The notes beneath the pieces were generated by a model, which was given only the letters and a program-made list of their open reading frames with translations, was not told where the DNA came from and ran no database searches. A DNA stretch of 64,000 bases from Amphiduros pacificus (Eukaryota > Annelida > Polychaeta > Phyllodocida > Hesionidae). How positions within the stretch are numbered: the first letter of the stretch is position 1; each line of letters starts with the position of its first letter. The position numbers were made by a program, and so were the translations under genes. Shown piece after piece: positions 11,470 to 22,488 of this stretch. The stretch lies in the NCBI GenBank assembly GCA_949316495.1, contig OX439004.1:5628185-5692184 (forward strand), read 5' to 3'.

Positions 11470-12012
11470 TTCCATATATCCTGATATCAGGGTATACATA
11501 CAAGTTACATGATAACTATGTATCAGGGTATTATAAAATGTTAGTCCCATGATAACTATGTACCAGGGTATATATATACAAGTTACATGATAACTATGTA
11601 TCAGGGTATTATAAATGTTAGTCCCATGATAACTATGTATCAGGGTAATATAAAATGTTAGTCCCATGATAACTATGTATCAGGGTATTATAAAATGTTA
11701 GTCCCATGATAACTATGTACCAGGGTATATATACAAGTTAGTCCCATGATATCTATGTATCAGGGTATGATAAAATGTTAGTCCCATGATAACTATGTAC
11801 CAGGGTATATATATACAAGTTAGTCCCCTGATATCTATATATCAGGGTATAATAAATTGTTACTCCCATGATAACTATGTACCAGGGTATATATATACAA
11901 GTTAATCCCATGATATCTATGTATCAGGGTATATATATACAAGTTAATCCCATGATATCTATGTATCAGGGTATGATAAAGTTAGTCCTAGTGGTAACTA
12001 TGTATCAGTGTA
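11470..12012. repeat. Minisatellite, ~40-bp unit, about 13 copies
   Basis: Tandem units built on CATGATAACTATGTATCAGG, alternating between two spacer types: TATTATAAAATGTTAGTC and TATATATACAAGTT. Several units contain the near-palindrome TGATATCTATGTATCA, and around 11826 the arms CCCTGATA/TATCAGGG face each other perfectly. It lies between the gag and SGNH-like parts of the DIRS-like fossil. It gives rise to spurious short ORFs on both strands. Confidence 0.9.
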
Positions 12013-12199
12013 TAATAGGCCTTGGTTCGTTCATCTCTCTCCTGAATTTGTATGCACTTTACAAGTCATACCTAATTGATTCTTTATCAATGTTCCGGAT
12101 ACCTTTCTTTCAACCTGGTCTGGTATTTGGCTTCCGGACACTTTACTTGGCAAATATTTTGTGTATTAATAAATTATTTGTATTTATTCATGCTTTTTA

Positions 12200-12850
12200 T
12201 GTATAATTACTTGCCTGTGCCCTCAATTTGGCCCTTTGCCACCATTTTATCTGCTTCCAATAATGCTAGTCTGATGCTTCTATAGACTCTTTGATTCCCT
12301 GGACGTTCCGTCAAATGCACCCCGTCCGGGAGCAATGGTGGGGTTTCCATCAGTTTCTTGTGTTCCCACCACCACAAATTTCTTTCCCTGAATCTACCAT
12401 TGATCTGTCTTGTCGGATTTTCTACCAGTAATCTTCTCTCATTATCATGTTATATTTCTTTGCATTTTGTTGAAATTTTTCTCTGGACACAAATCTAGGC
12501 TTGTTTCTGAGTATGACCATACTGATGATTACTATTTTTGTACTAAATTGTAAAAGTTCTCCTGCAATCTTGATTGATTGGTCAGCTATTATTACTGGAT
12601 CACCTTCCCAGTCTAGTGAATTGCCGGCGACATCTAGGTATATTACCTCTGCTCTTTTACTGGCAATCGTGTGCAGATGACGTTGGAGATGACATAGCCT
12701 CATACCACTCTGTGTGTACCATTTTACCTGCACGTTTTCTATGTTGAAGTTCTGGTCTATTCCAGTCTCCATATTCAGATGTCTTCTCAGTCTGGCCATA
12801 TAGGAGTGACCGACAAGCAAAGCTCGTGTCTTTTCAGACATGGTTAACAA
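12200..12850 (-). pseudogene. SGNH/GDSL-hydrolase-like gene carried by the DIRS-like fossil
   Basis: The first part (12422-12850) reads as a Rossmann-like hydrolase N-terminus with a serine block, ALLVGHSYMARL, and a later block, YLDVAGNSLDW, matching the GxN region of SGNH hydrolases. An Asp-x-Val-His motif (PDGVH), the usual last catalytic block, is seen near 12314-12328. Ngaro-type tyrosine-recombinase retroelements are known to carry an SGNH-hydrolase ORF of unclear function. Here it lies upstream of gag in the reading direction. The remnant is broken. Confidence 0.6.
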
Positions 12851-13270
12851 GAATGGTCATAGACTCACTCCTGCAATTCAATCAATATTAACATTTCTTT
12901 TTAATCATAATTATAGAAACTATCTGTTAACTGTCATGGTCATAGACTCTCTCCTGCAAATTAAATTAATATTTAAAATTCTTTCTCATTATTTTAGTTT
13001 TCCAATAACTATCTGTTAACTGGAATGGTCAATTACTCACTCCTGCAGCCCAAGTAGTATTACAATTTTCTTATTTAATAACTTTCTTTTCAACTAAATG
13101 ACCCCATTTACAAATATCCCAGACTCGCTCCTGTAACTGTAGTTACTCTTTGACTTTCTTTTATTGTTATCTTACACTCAGGTAAGAAATATACCCTGTT
13201 AACAAGACTGGTCATTGACTCGCTCTTGTCCAATCTAATTTATTTGTGTCTAATATTTATCCCTGAACCC
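12841..13270. repeat. Leader tandem repeat, ~85-92-bp unit, about five diverged copies
   Basis: Units start near 12841, 12926, 13015, 13107 and 13197. They share TGTTAACnnnnnTGGTCAt, followed by GACTCnCTCCTGnAA and a T-rich stretch. The array ends where the SGNH-like gene begins and so sits at the 5' side of the DIRS-like element. It may be part of its leader or terminal repeat. Confidence 0.7.
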
Positions 13271-13570
13271 CCTATTATTTCTGAAACCCTAATGGCCTTC
13301 TTCCTATCTCTTTTTAAGTGGCAATCAGCTCACCATTTCCTGTACAAACTTGTTTATACTAATATTTCTTAAATCTACCGACTTTCTAATACCTTTCCCA
13401 AAAACATCTTATTTTCCTATTCCTATTTTTCTAACTCCAGTCAACTTCTATCTTATATACTAAACATTATAATTTTGTTATTACATATTTTTTATTTTCT
13501 ACCCTCCCTCATGGTCGCTCATGATCCCACCCCCTGAACCCAGAGTTCCCGGCAAATTTAAAATTTTGAC
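13271..13570. other. T/C-rich spacer between DIRS-like leader repeats and satellite
   Basis: No ORF or motif. Pyrimidine-rich on the plus strand, similar in texture to 5408-5900 but without an obvious alignment. Confidence 0.4.
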
Positions 13571-15790
13571 TTAAAATTCAAACAAATTATTTTTCAAGGC
13601 CCAATACACCGTGCCACTTTCCCCGCTTACCCAATACCAGTCCCAAGGCATCCAAGGGTCCTGAGAGAGGGTGCCCACCACGCTCACACTATCATTCCGT
13701 TCAAAATTTATATGACCTTTGAAATGTGATAATATTAAACACCAAATTATTCCGAAATTCAAATATATATACAACGAGAACTGACTGCGCACATCTAAAT
13801 TCCTTCCCGCTATCCTTCTGTTCAAATATTTTATGAAATTTGAAATGTTTTAATATTAAGCACTAAATATTATGAAAATATAAAAAAAAATTCTTGAAAC
13901 TAACTACAAACATCTAATTCCCTTCCTGCTATCGTTCTGTTCCAATATTATATGACCTTTGAAATGTTATAATATTAAAACTAAAATTATTCAGAGATTC
14001 AAATATATATACGAGAAACTAACTGCACACCTCTAAATTCTTTTTCACTTTCTTCTGTTCAATTGTTATATGAAATTTTAAATGTGATAATATTAAACCA
14101 AATTATCCGAAATTCATGTATATGTATGTGAGAACTGACTGCTCATCTCAATTCCTTCCCTCTATTATTCTGTTCAAATATCCTATTAAATCTTGCAATG
14201 TGATGATATTTAACACCAAATTCTTCCAAAATTCAATAAACAATATACTAGAAAAACTAACTGAGCACTTCTAAATTCCTTCCCGCTATCATTCTGTTCA
14301 CATATTATATGAAATTTGAAATGTTATAATATTTAAAAATTAGAAATATTCCGAAATTCAAATATATACGAGAAACTGTTATATGTAAATATTATATGAA
14401 ATCTTGAAATGTGATAATATCCAACCCCCACATTCTTCAGAGACTCAATTAAAATATACTAGAAACATACTGCAACCATCTAATTACTTTCCCGCTATCG
14501 TTCAGTTCCAATATCATATGAGGCCCGAAATGTGACAGTATTAACACCAAATTATTCCAAATTTCAAATAATAAATACCAAAACTAACTGCGACATCTAA
14601 ATTCTTTCCCGCTATCGTTCGGTTCAAACATTATATGAAATTAGAAATGTTGTAATATTATTTTAACTGTGCATAATATCAAACATCAAAAATATTCCGA
14701 AAATCAAATATATATATACGAGAAACTAACTGCGCACATCTGAATTCCTTCCCACTATCGTTCGGTTCAACTATTATAATGAAATTTGAAATGTTAAAAT
14801 ATTAAAAAACACCAAAATTTTCCGACTTTCCAATATGTATACCGTAACTAACTGCGCACATCTAATTTCTTTCCCGCTATCGTTCTGTTCAAATTGTTGT
14901 ATGAAATTTGAAGTGAAATATTAAACACCAAAATTTTCCGAAATTCAAATATATATATATACGAGGAACTACCTGTGCACATCTAAAATCCTTCCCGCTA
15001 TCTTTCTGTTCAAATATTATATAAATTTGAAATGTTAAAATATTAAACCCCAAAATCTTCCGACTTTCCAATATGTATACCGTAACTAACTGCGCACAGG
15101 CCCCGGGCCGTGGCGCAGTTGGTTAGAGCGCCAGCTTATTAGCACCAGTTCCTCTGTGGTGATCCAAAGGTCGTGGGTTCGATCCCAGGCCATGCCGAGA
15201 TTGAACTAATGATTCAATTTCCCATATGAGCTGAGGCCCGTGCCTAAAGGGTTAACCCGTTGTCCTTGTAAATCTGTGACCGGGTGGGTTGTCATGTCAA
15301 GGACCTGCGACATGACAATTCAGTGAGGCAGCACTATATCTGCTACAAGTAGGTCTCATCACGAAATGACTGAAATAATGTTGAAAGTGATGTAAAACTC
15401 CAAACAAACAAACAAACAAAAACTAACTGCGCACATCTAATCTCTTTCCCGCTATCGTTCTGTTCAAATATTATTTGAAATTTGAAATGTGATAATATTA
15501 AACACCAAAATATTCCGACTTTCAAATATGTATACCGCAACTAACTGTGCACATCTTATTTCTTTCCCGCTATCGTTCTGTTCAAATATTATATGAAATT
15601 TGAAAAGTGATAAATATTAAACACCAAAATATTCCGAAATTCAAATATATATATACGAGAGACTACCTGCGCACATCTAAATTCCTTCCCTCTGCCATTC
15701 CACTCAAGCCTCATATGAAATTGAAACTGTGCATAAATGAACACCAAAACCCTGCAAATTCCTAAACTATTTCTATAAGATGTGAGCGTG
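13571..15790. repeat. Satellite array, ~120-bp monomer, about 15 copies, split by a SINE
   Basis: Monomers begin with CCCGCTATCGTTCTGTTCAA, continue TTATATGAAATTTGAAATGT, then AATATTAAACACCAAA and ATTCCGAAATTCAAATATAT, and end AACTAACTGCGCACATCT. Starts are visible near 13684, 13805, 13927, 14046, 14161, 14284, 14494, 14610, 14753, 14875, 14997, 15450, 15570 and 15692. Length varies from about 105 to 143 bp. Identity is lowest at the two edges, as expected for an array homogenised in its centre. The 3' edge abuts the region downstream of the GC-rich LINE. Confidence 0.92.
15099..15420 (+). mobile_element. SINE-1 copy inserted in the satellite, perfect 15-bp duplication
   Basis: A second full-length member of the SINE family at 5071-5395, with A box, B box (GGTTCGATCCC), conserved body and (CAAA)n tail. 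The duplication AACTAACTGCGCACA lies at 15084-15098 and 15421-15435 and is itself part of a satellite monomer. The insertion therefore postdates the array. Confidence 0.95.
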
Positions 15791-16216
15791 GCGGACCCCC
15801 CCTGCCGCCCCCGCCTTCGAGACATTACATCATGGTAATCGTAAGAAAGCACCCACCATTGTATCCAGCTCCGCACACGGTCCTAAAAGAATTTTTTATA
15901 AAAGCGACGAAGTTTTGCCTTCTCTCTGGGTTCCCGAGCAACTGCCCCAGTCGAATGAATGAATTAGGTTCGTAGGCTTTGCAGGGTGAATATCTGCATC
16001 CCACGAGGGCCTTAGTCATCAAGGGACGGCCCTCATGTGGCTGCCGAAGGCAGTCTCGGTTTGACGAGTTGGCTGCTCCAGGTCCTACATGGGTCTGCTG
16101 GAAGGTGCTGCGGGAGAAGAATCTTCTTGGTCTGGAGAAGGCGCTTTATATGGTGTTAAAAAGCACCAGGCTGGGTCGGTTTCTCTTGTCTGTGACCAGT
16201 CGTCATCAGGCAGGTG

Positions 16217-17171
16217 TCAGGGGAGCTGAATCTGCCTGGTTGTGGGGTAGGCTGCTTCTACCGGGGGCCATTGCAGGATTAGGCTGTGTAGCTCTGCAGT
16301 GGTTGTGGCATGGAAGGCTACGGCAGCAGCAGTGGGAAGTAGGTCTGTATCCTCGCTTTCCAAGTCGTAGCTTTGCCTGGTGAGGTGTTCGCGAAGAGGT
16401 CTGGTATGGTAACACTCTAGTAGATAGTGCAGGAGAGGCCTGGCCGAGGGTCTGCTGCAATGTAGGCACTCGTGGTCCCCGAGGTGGTACACTTCGGTCT
16501 TAGTGCATGGGTAGCCCAGGCATAACCGGAAGATGTGCACCTCGGGGGCTCGAGTGGCCGTGGATGGCAGAATGATGGTCATTCCCGTGGTCATTCCCAT
16601 GGATGCCGATGTGGCTTGGGATCCAGAGTAGAGTTACTGGGGAGCCCTGGGAACAAAGCTGTTGCAGCAGGCTAAGTACTGATGTCAGGAGTCTGATATT
16701 TTGAGCTGGCCTGAAGTGTTGCAGGGCTTTTAGAGATGATTTAGAGTCGGTGTGGATGGCGACGGGGCCGCAGACGGGCGATGAAGCTGCATGGAGCAGA
16801 GCGTAAAAGAGCCCGACCAACTCTGTCTGCAAGGTAGAGGCACCGTCTGTGACTCTGTATGAGAACTGTTCATCTCCATAGGCAAAGCCTGCTCCTGCCT
16901 TGGAGGTGTGTGGATGGATGCTGCCGTCAGTGTAGTATGCCCTGGCACCGGCTGGGATCCAGATTGACATGGAAAGTCGAGCTGCATTTAGGAGATCTTC
17001 CTTGGTGCAGTCAACTTTCCTGGCAGGCAGTGGTGTGTAGCAGATGAAGGCTGGATGGTCTTCCCAGGGGGGTGGCTCACTGTATCCTGTGGCAGGGTGG
17101 TCAGGGGCCAAGGACTCTACGAGGTTTGGATGGAATCTCTCGATCACGTCCTTGGCTAGAAATGGCCACAT
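16217..17171 (-). pseudogene. LINE-B ORF2 C-terminus: RNase H and terminal zinc finger
   Basis: RNase H, which removes the RNA strand after first-strand synthesis, is recognised by YTDGS, ELVGLFYALLHA, VAIHTDSKSSLKALQ and WIPSHIGIHGND. After HGND the frame changes near 16590, and the usual last RNase H helix and linker (roughly 70-90 residues in relatives) are missing, so an internal deletion is likely. A two-unit GGAATGACC duplication sits at that point. The other frame (16217-16600) resumes with FRLCLGYPCTKTEVYHLG and a Cys-x2-Cys-x8-His-x4-Cys finger (CLHCSRPSARPLLHYLLEC), typical of I and Jockey ORF2 ends. Confidence 0.8.
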
Positions 17172-18388
17172 CCGCCGGTTGGTGGTGTGGCTTGTTCTGG
17201 GGTCCTGAAAGGCAGCTGAGAGGAGTTGTTGTAGTGTAGTGGCCCGGGGCTGCAGGAGGCACTTTGCACTGTCTGCTCAAGACGGACTTCTACGGCTGTC
17301 AGATTAGTCTCGAAGAGCAGGCAGTGGGTTTTGGTCCATAGGGGGGCGCCAAGTATGAGTCTGGCGGGCGTATTTTGTATTGGGCCCACTCTGCTCTCTG
17401 CCAGGCCACGGATCATCAGGAGGGCTGGTGCAGCGTAATCGTTGAGAGATCGAATGGCGCCGATGTAATAGGTCCTCAGGATTTCTGCTCTGGGCCCAGT
17501 GTCCAAGTAGGTCATTCGTCTCATGACGCTGAGGCGAGAGTTGCAGCGTCTCTTTAGTAGTTCTACCTCAGCTGTGAAGCGGAGCTTGTTGTCCACCATG
17601 ATGCCAAGATAGGGGTACTGGGAGATCCACTGCAACTCGATGCCCTGGATGTTGAGGGACTTGGTAGGTTTCTTCATGTGGATGGCCATGGCTTGGGTCT
17701 TGGAAGCCGATATCTTGAGACCCAGTTGATCACATTCGCGGCTGATGGTGTCCAGGGCTCGCTGGGCTCGCTGTCGGCTCCTGGTTTTCCCTTGCACCAC
17801 GATAACAAGGTCATCTGCATAGGAGAGCACTTGTGTGGCAGCAGGCAGGGGCAAGAAGACCACTCTGTCCATCAGGAGGTTGAACAGAGTGGGGCTCAGT
17901 ACGCTGCCCTGCGGCGTGCTGTTTTGGTGCCTGTGGTAGGTGGAAGTGCTCCCCTGGAAGTGGACCTGTCCTTGTCGGTGGTGCAGAAAGTCAGCGCACC
18001 AGGCCAGCAGGCGTCCACGAATGCCTTTGCGAATGAGACATTCAGTGATGGCTTGAGGCCTGGCAAGCTCGAATGCCTTCTCTAAGTCGATGAATACTGC
18101 CAAGGCTGAGTGTCTGGCGGTGCTCAATGACAGGAAGGAGGAGACAGCTTCGGCGGTGCCGGTGTTTGCAGTAAACCCGAAGATGTTGGGGTGTAGTTGG
18201 CCCATCTCATGCAGAAGCCGGTTGAGGACCATGCGTTCTGCTGTCTTGCTGAGGCAGCTGATGAGGGAGATGGGCCGTGGCTTTAGAGGGTCCTTTGGCT
18301 TTGGGATTGGAGTTATGTCGGCCTGCTTCCATGCCTTGGGAAGTAGCCCTTGGCAGTAAGATGAGTTGATCAGGCTGCATATCTCCAT
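17156..18388 (-). pseudogene. LINE-B ORF2 reverse transcriptase
   Basis: RT motifs in order: ITPIPKPKDPLKPRPISLIS, NIFGFTANTGTAEAVSSF, VFIDLEKAFELARP, STPQGSVLSPTLFNLLMD and the catalytic LSYADDLVIV. The thumb region contains YLGIMVDNKLRF. The frame is the same as that of the upstream endonuclease ORF, separated from it only by a TGA at 18401-18403. The last 30 or so codons before 17156 are out of frame with the expected protein, so a frameshift lies near 17250. Confidence 0.87.
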
Positions 18389-18400
18389 GCGTCCAGCTGC

Positions 18401-19780
18401 TCAGATTCGAGTTATCATGCTGTACGTGATGCGGTCCGCCCCAGGGGCAGTGTCTTTGCCTTTACGGCGGGCCTGGTCCATCTCGCACATTGTGAAGTCG
18501 ACATCGGAGGGGGCCCGCACTTGCATGTAGTGTGTGAGCTCCTCTTTCCTGGTGCTAGATAGCATGGCCTCGGTCTGAGCAACGGAGTCTGGCAGGTTGC
18601 GGCTCGCAGCTCTGTCAGCAAACATGGTGGCAAGTCGTTCAGCCTCTTGTAGTGGGAGAGGGTGATGTGGTGGTGGCTTTGTGGACTTGCCAGCTGCCGC
18701 GCGGAGTTGTCGCCAGAGATCAGAGAGGGATGAGTGGGCGTTAAGTGAATGGCACCACTCCATCCACTTGGCCCGTCTAGCATCTCGGCAGATGGCCTTG
18801 CAGGTAGCGACAACTCGTTGCAGCAGCTGTCTGTTGGCAGAGGTGGGAGCCCGCCTGTATGCCTTCCATTGCATGTTGACCCTATGGCGGTGTTCGGCCA
18901 CCAGGGGGCTGTAATACCATCGGTCAGCATGCTGCCTGCCTGGAGGTTTGGTTTTTGGTATGCACTCGTCGGCGGCAGCATGGATGGCAGTCAGGACAGC
19001 CTCGTGGTGGTCATCTAGAGAGGTTGGTGCATTGAAGGAGGAGGCCCAGTCTTCGAGGTTAGCAGTGAAGGCTGGCCAGTCTGCTTTTTTGAGGTTCCAT
19101 CGGGGAGCCCTGCTTGGTGGAGGCGGAACCCGTTGGACTGATAGTGTCATCACTGTGGCATAGTGGTCACTGGGGAGAATAGGGTGCACTTGCCAGGTTG
19201 CACCGGGAGCCAGGTTGGCGGACACTATCGTGAGGTCCAGTGGGTTGCCTCCGACGTGGGTAGGGGAGCCATCATTCAGCAGGCTGGCTGTTGAGATGTC
19301 CCCAAGCAGGGTTGCCAGATGGGTGCCTCGAGAGTTCTGGTCACTGGCAGACTGGAGGGTAGGATGGTGGGTGTTGAAGTCCCCGGCAATAAGTGTGGAA
19401 TTGAGAGTCGTATAGGTAAGGAGCTCTTCAAGAGAAGGTTTGGAACCCATGCTGCAGTATAGGTTGAATATGTGTAGTGGCCCACCGGCTAGCTGGATGG
19501 TCAGACTGAGGCATTCGACCTGGGTGCCGCAGGAGATAACGGGGCCAGGGCTGGTAGCCAGGGAGTTTTTAGTATAGATGGAGAGCCCTCTCACTCCGGT
19601 GTCTGGTCTGCGCGGGGAGTGGGTAGGTGTGTAGCCCGGTATGTTGAATTCTCTATCTTCCTGTAGAAGTGTTTCTTGGAAGAGGAGAACATCCGGACTT
19701 TCAAGACCAACAGTTGAGGTGATGTGAGGGCTCTTTGACACTAGAGAATTCACATTCCAGGAGAGGACTGTGAATTCTGT
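18401..19780 (-). pseudogene. LINE-B ORF2 endonuclease
   Basis: Apurinic-like endonuclease recognised by VLSWNVNSLVS at the start, LLFQETLLQE, IAGDFNTHHPTL and LPSDHYATVMTL, followed by a linker leading to the RT entry block DTAPGADRITYSMI. The conserved WNVNSL lies upstream of the GTG at 19753, so translation must begin earlier, inside the end of ORF1. No ATG is visible nearby in this frame. The ORF1 stop (19750-19752) therefore overlaps the ORF2 frame, the usual close coupling of these ORFs. Confidence 0.85.
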
Positions 19781-20400
19781 GACATCGGGAGTTGGCTCAT
19801 GATGACCCTGATGCAGTCTGTGAGGCCCTGGATCTGCAGATTTGTGGTCCTCTGCATCTCCAGGATGCTGGCCATCATGTCCTGCATCGGCTTCAGTGCT
19901 GTCTCTGTCGGTGTCCTGGCTGGTCGACGTCTCCTCCTGCGGGACCTGGGGGCCTGACTGCGGGGCTGTGACATACTCTCCCCCGGTGGGGACTGCTGGG
20001 CGGGCTGTTGCGTTGCCTGTGGCTGTTGGGCCCTGTGCTCTGCTCCCTGGGAAGTGGGCTGCTCGGCGGCTGGTCTTCTCTCCCCCGGAGGGGACTGCTG
20101 GGCGGGCTGGTGTGCGGCGGCCTGGCTGGGTCGCGATTTCTTCCCCTTCCCCTTCTCTTTCCCCTTCGATAAGGGCTGCTGTGCGGGCTGCATAGCTGTC
20201 ATCACCCCCGGTGGGGACTGCTGTGCGGGCTGCAACTGACCGCTCACCCCCGATGGGGCCGGCTGGGCGGGCTGCATCTGGGCCACCATCACCCCTGATA
20301 GGGTCGGCATTGCAGGCTGCTTGGCTGCTGACATCCCGGGTGGGGCCTGCTCTGCGGGCTGCTGGGCTGTTGACATCGTCACCCCCGATGGAGTCTGCAC
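19750..20400 (-). pseudogene. LINE-B ORF1 C-terminal Gln/Pro-rich repeat tail
   Basis: A low-complexity tail built of imperfect repeats of about 16-20 residues around QPAQQSPPGV, then a basic cluster (RSRRRRRRPAR), then a short heptad-like segment (MMASILEMQRTTNLQIQG) that could form a coiled coil. The DNA shows a corresponding coding minisatellite of about 48-57 bp. It is one frame away from the zinc-knuckle core at 20379-21077, so a frameshift near 20400 is likely. Assignment to ORF1 is by position. Confidence 0.6.
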
Positions 20401-21077
20401 TGCGGGCTGCTGGGGACCGAGCGAGGCTGCATGAATTCGGTCTGCTGCGGGCTCTGATCTACAGGGTGCAGGAAGCGAAGTCTGGCAGGGCACTCTAGGT
20501 TCCAGGCATGGTGTGGTTTGTCGCAGTTGGGGCATTTGGCTGTGGTGGGGTCCCCTCTTTTCAGTCTGCCTAGACAGCCGTCTGTGGCGTGAGGCAGACT
20601 GCAGATCCCACATCTGACAGAGGAACGGCAGGCATGAGTCAGATGGCCGAACCTCTGGCAGTGTTTGCAGCGAGGTGGCTCCGGGATGAAGGGGCGAAGC
20701 TTGAAACGTCCCATGTGACGTAGCACTATCTCCGCCGGAGCTGGGCCCATGAAAGTGAGGGTCACTGATAGGGTCTCCATTTTGTCTTTCCCGATGTTGC
20801 CGGTGGCTTTGATGATTTGCGGGTGGTCCTCGAAGGCCTCCAGAGAGATATGGCGAGGGACCTTTTGCGCTACCATCCTCGTGGGCTTGACTGACGGGTG
20901 CAGGAAAGTCAGTCTGATTCTGCTGTCTGAATCCTGGGAGATTCTGGTTAGCTGCCGCGAGGTCTCGCTGTTCTTGGGGGTGAGTATGAATTCCCCCTGT
21001 AGGTTCGGGCGCACATCGTAATTCAACGGCTGTGAGCAGCCGGTGACTACCTCTGCGACGTATAGGGCTTTCACCAC
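20379..21077 (-). pseudogene. LINE-B ORF1 core with zinc knuckles
   Basis: Gag-like RNA-binding protein. Three Cys/His knuckles follow one another: CKHCQRFGHLTHAC, CGICSLPHATDGC and CPNCDKPHHAWNLEC. The RNA-recognition-like region before them (EFILTPKNSETSRQLTRI onward) resembles the gag-like domain of Jockey and I elements. It continues in the same frame as the upstream 21081-22488 segment, separated only by a TAG at 21081-21083. Confidence 0.83.
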
Positions 21078-21080
21078 GTC

Positions 21081-22488
21081 CTAAGTGGAAGGGAAGTGTG
21101 GAGACGGGTGGACCTTGAAGCGAGGCAGCTGGGACCTGAGGAGCGGCCGGGATGGAGGTGCAGGAGGCCGGGTGCTGGAGCCAGTACTGTTCTGCGGGGC
21201 TGGTGGCTGTGCTGCGACTGCTGCGGAATACAGCCTTGAAGTATTGGTCATGGGTGCTGGAGGCTGTTTTCTGTGGGATGGCCCGGCTACTGGCAGGTCT
21301 GTTGACATGGGAGATGGTGCCCTGGTGTCTGTGGGTGTTGGTGTTGTCCAGGCTGGTGTTGTTATAAGGCTCCTTGTTGGTGCAGGCGGTGGGGACAGGT
21401 GTCGGGCCCTTTGTCTGGGAGGAGACTCTGGCTGCGGGTCTGTTGATACAGGTGTCGAGGGCCGCCTCTTGTTGGGTGACAGAGGGCGGCTCTCTGTCAA
21501 CACTGTTGGTGTCACCTCGTCTGGTATGAAGCCGATGGGGGAGGCCATGCGAAAGCATGCCTCGATGTCTACCAAGGGCAGCGGGGGAAAGTCGGCCCAA
21601 TCCCGGGGAGACATTTCGGCTGTCATTGGGCTGTGGGGGTTCTGTTGCGCTGGCACTGCGTCTACGACGTGGCACGTGCTTGGGGAGGGTCCCTCTATTG
21701 GTGACGGATCTGTCTTTGTCAGCTGTGGCCCGGGCGGTTGGACTGGGACCATGGCCAGCACGTGTGGTAGTTCGTCGTCCAAGGCTGGCACGTGAGTCGT
21801 GTTGGTTGGAGTCTCTCTCTGCCAGACGTGGGTCGTCTGTAGGACTTGGTCTGGCTGCGCGTGGACCGTCTGGGCTGGTTTTGTGGAAGCGTGGGTCGTT
21901 TCCAGCACGTTGGTCGTTGGATCCGACGATCTGGCGTGCAACGGTGTTGCTGTGTGCAACAGTGTTGCTAGCACGCTGGGCATTTGCACGTGGATCGTCG
22001 TTTTTTTGGGGACCTCTTTTTGGCCGTTGGTTGTCGTGGGTTTTTCTGCTTCGTGGGACGTGCTGCATGTGGGGTTCATGTTCAGGGCGTGTGTTGTTGT
22101 CTGCTCTGTTACCCGGGCGTGGCCTGACGGGATATTTTGGTCTGGTGTCGAGACTGCCAGCAGCGTGCTGGTCCTCAGTAGCGGCATGCTGTTGTTTGGT
22201 GGGTCGACCTTGACTGCTTCCTTCAAGAAGGTCAAGTCGTCTATGTCGTCTTGATGCTCGGGAAGCTGGGTACTCGTTGTGGGGAAGAGCCTCTTCTTCC
22301 CCAGGAGTATGAGTCGGTCTGCCGTAGTGCTCCTAGTGAGGGGAGAGTCCGGGTGCCGTCTCACGGGCTGCTTGCCCTGTTGTGGAGAGTCCACATCGAG
22401 GAGACCGTCTGGTCCTACTCGGGCAGAGGAGGCTCCACAGGGAGACCTTCGGCAGAGGGGAGATGATCTATCATCCCCTACCTTCATG
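21081..22488 (-). pseudogene. LINE-B ORF1 N-terminal Pro/Thr-rich region
   Basis: A disordered, proline- and threonine-rich region with recurring TTHV/TTHA-type segments, ending in HFPST before a TAG. The frame is open upstream to 22604, but the first good ATG is at 22488 (MKVGDDRSSPL), preceded by a short leader, so that start is preferred. GC-rich DNA here produces long spurious ORFs on the plus strand. Confidence 0.7.

Larger units (their letters stand above)
5900..13270 (-). mobile_element. Fossil DIRS/Ngaro-like tyrosine-recombinase retroelement
   Basis: Read on the minus strand, the parts are: leader tandem repeats (12841-13270), SGNH-hydrolase-like gene (12200-12850), a 40-bp minisatellite (11470-12012), gag with a zinc-finger segment (9772-11290), RT (9241-9760), RNase H (8534-9244) and a tyrosine recombinase in two pieces (7938-8576 and about 5960-6357). 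A LINE is inserted between the two pieces. A recombinase in place of a DDE integrase defines this group. The element is broken, with several disruptions besides the LINE insertion, and is probably old. The ends are approximate because the split terminal repeats were not identified. Confidence 0.8.

Noticed and set aside
19842-22254. Several plus-strand ORFs of 60-236 codons
   Set aside because: Antisense shadows of the GC-rich LINE-B ORF1; no domain of their own.
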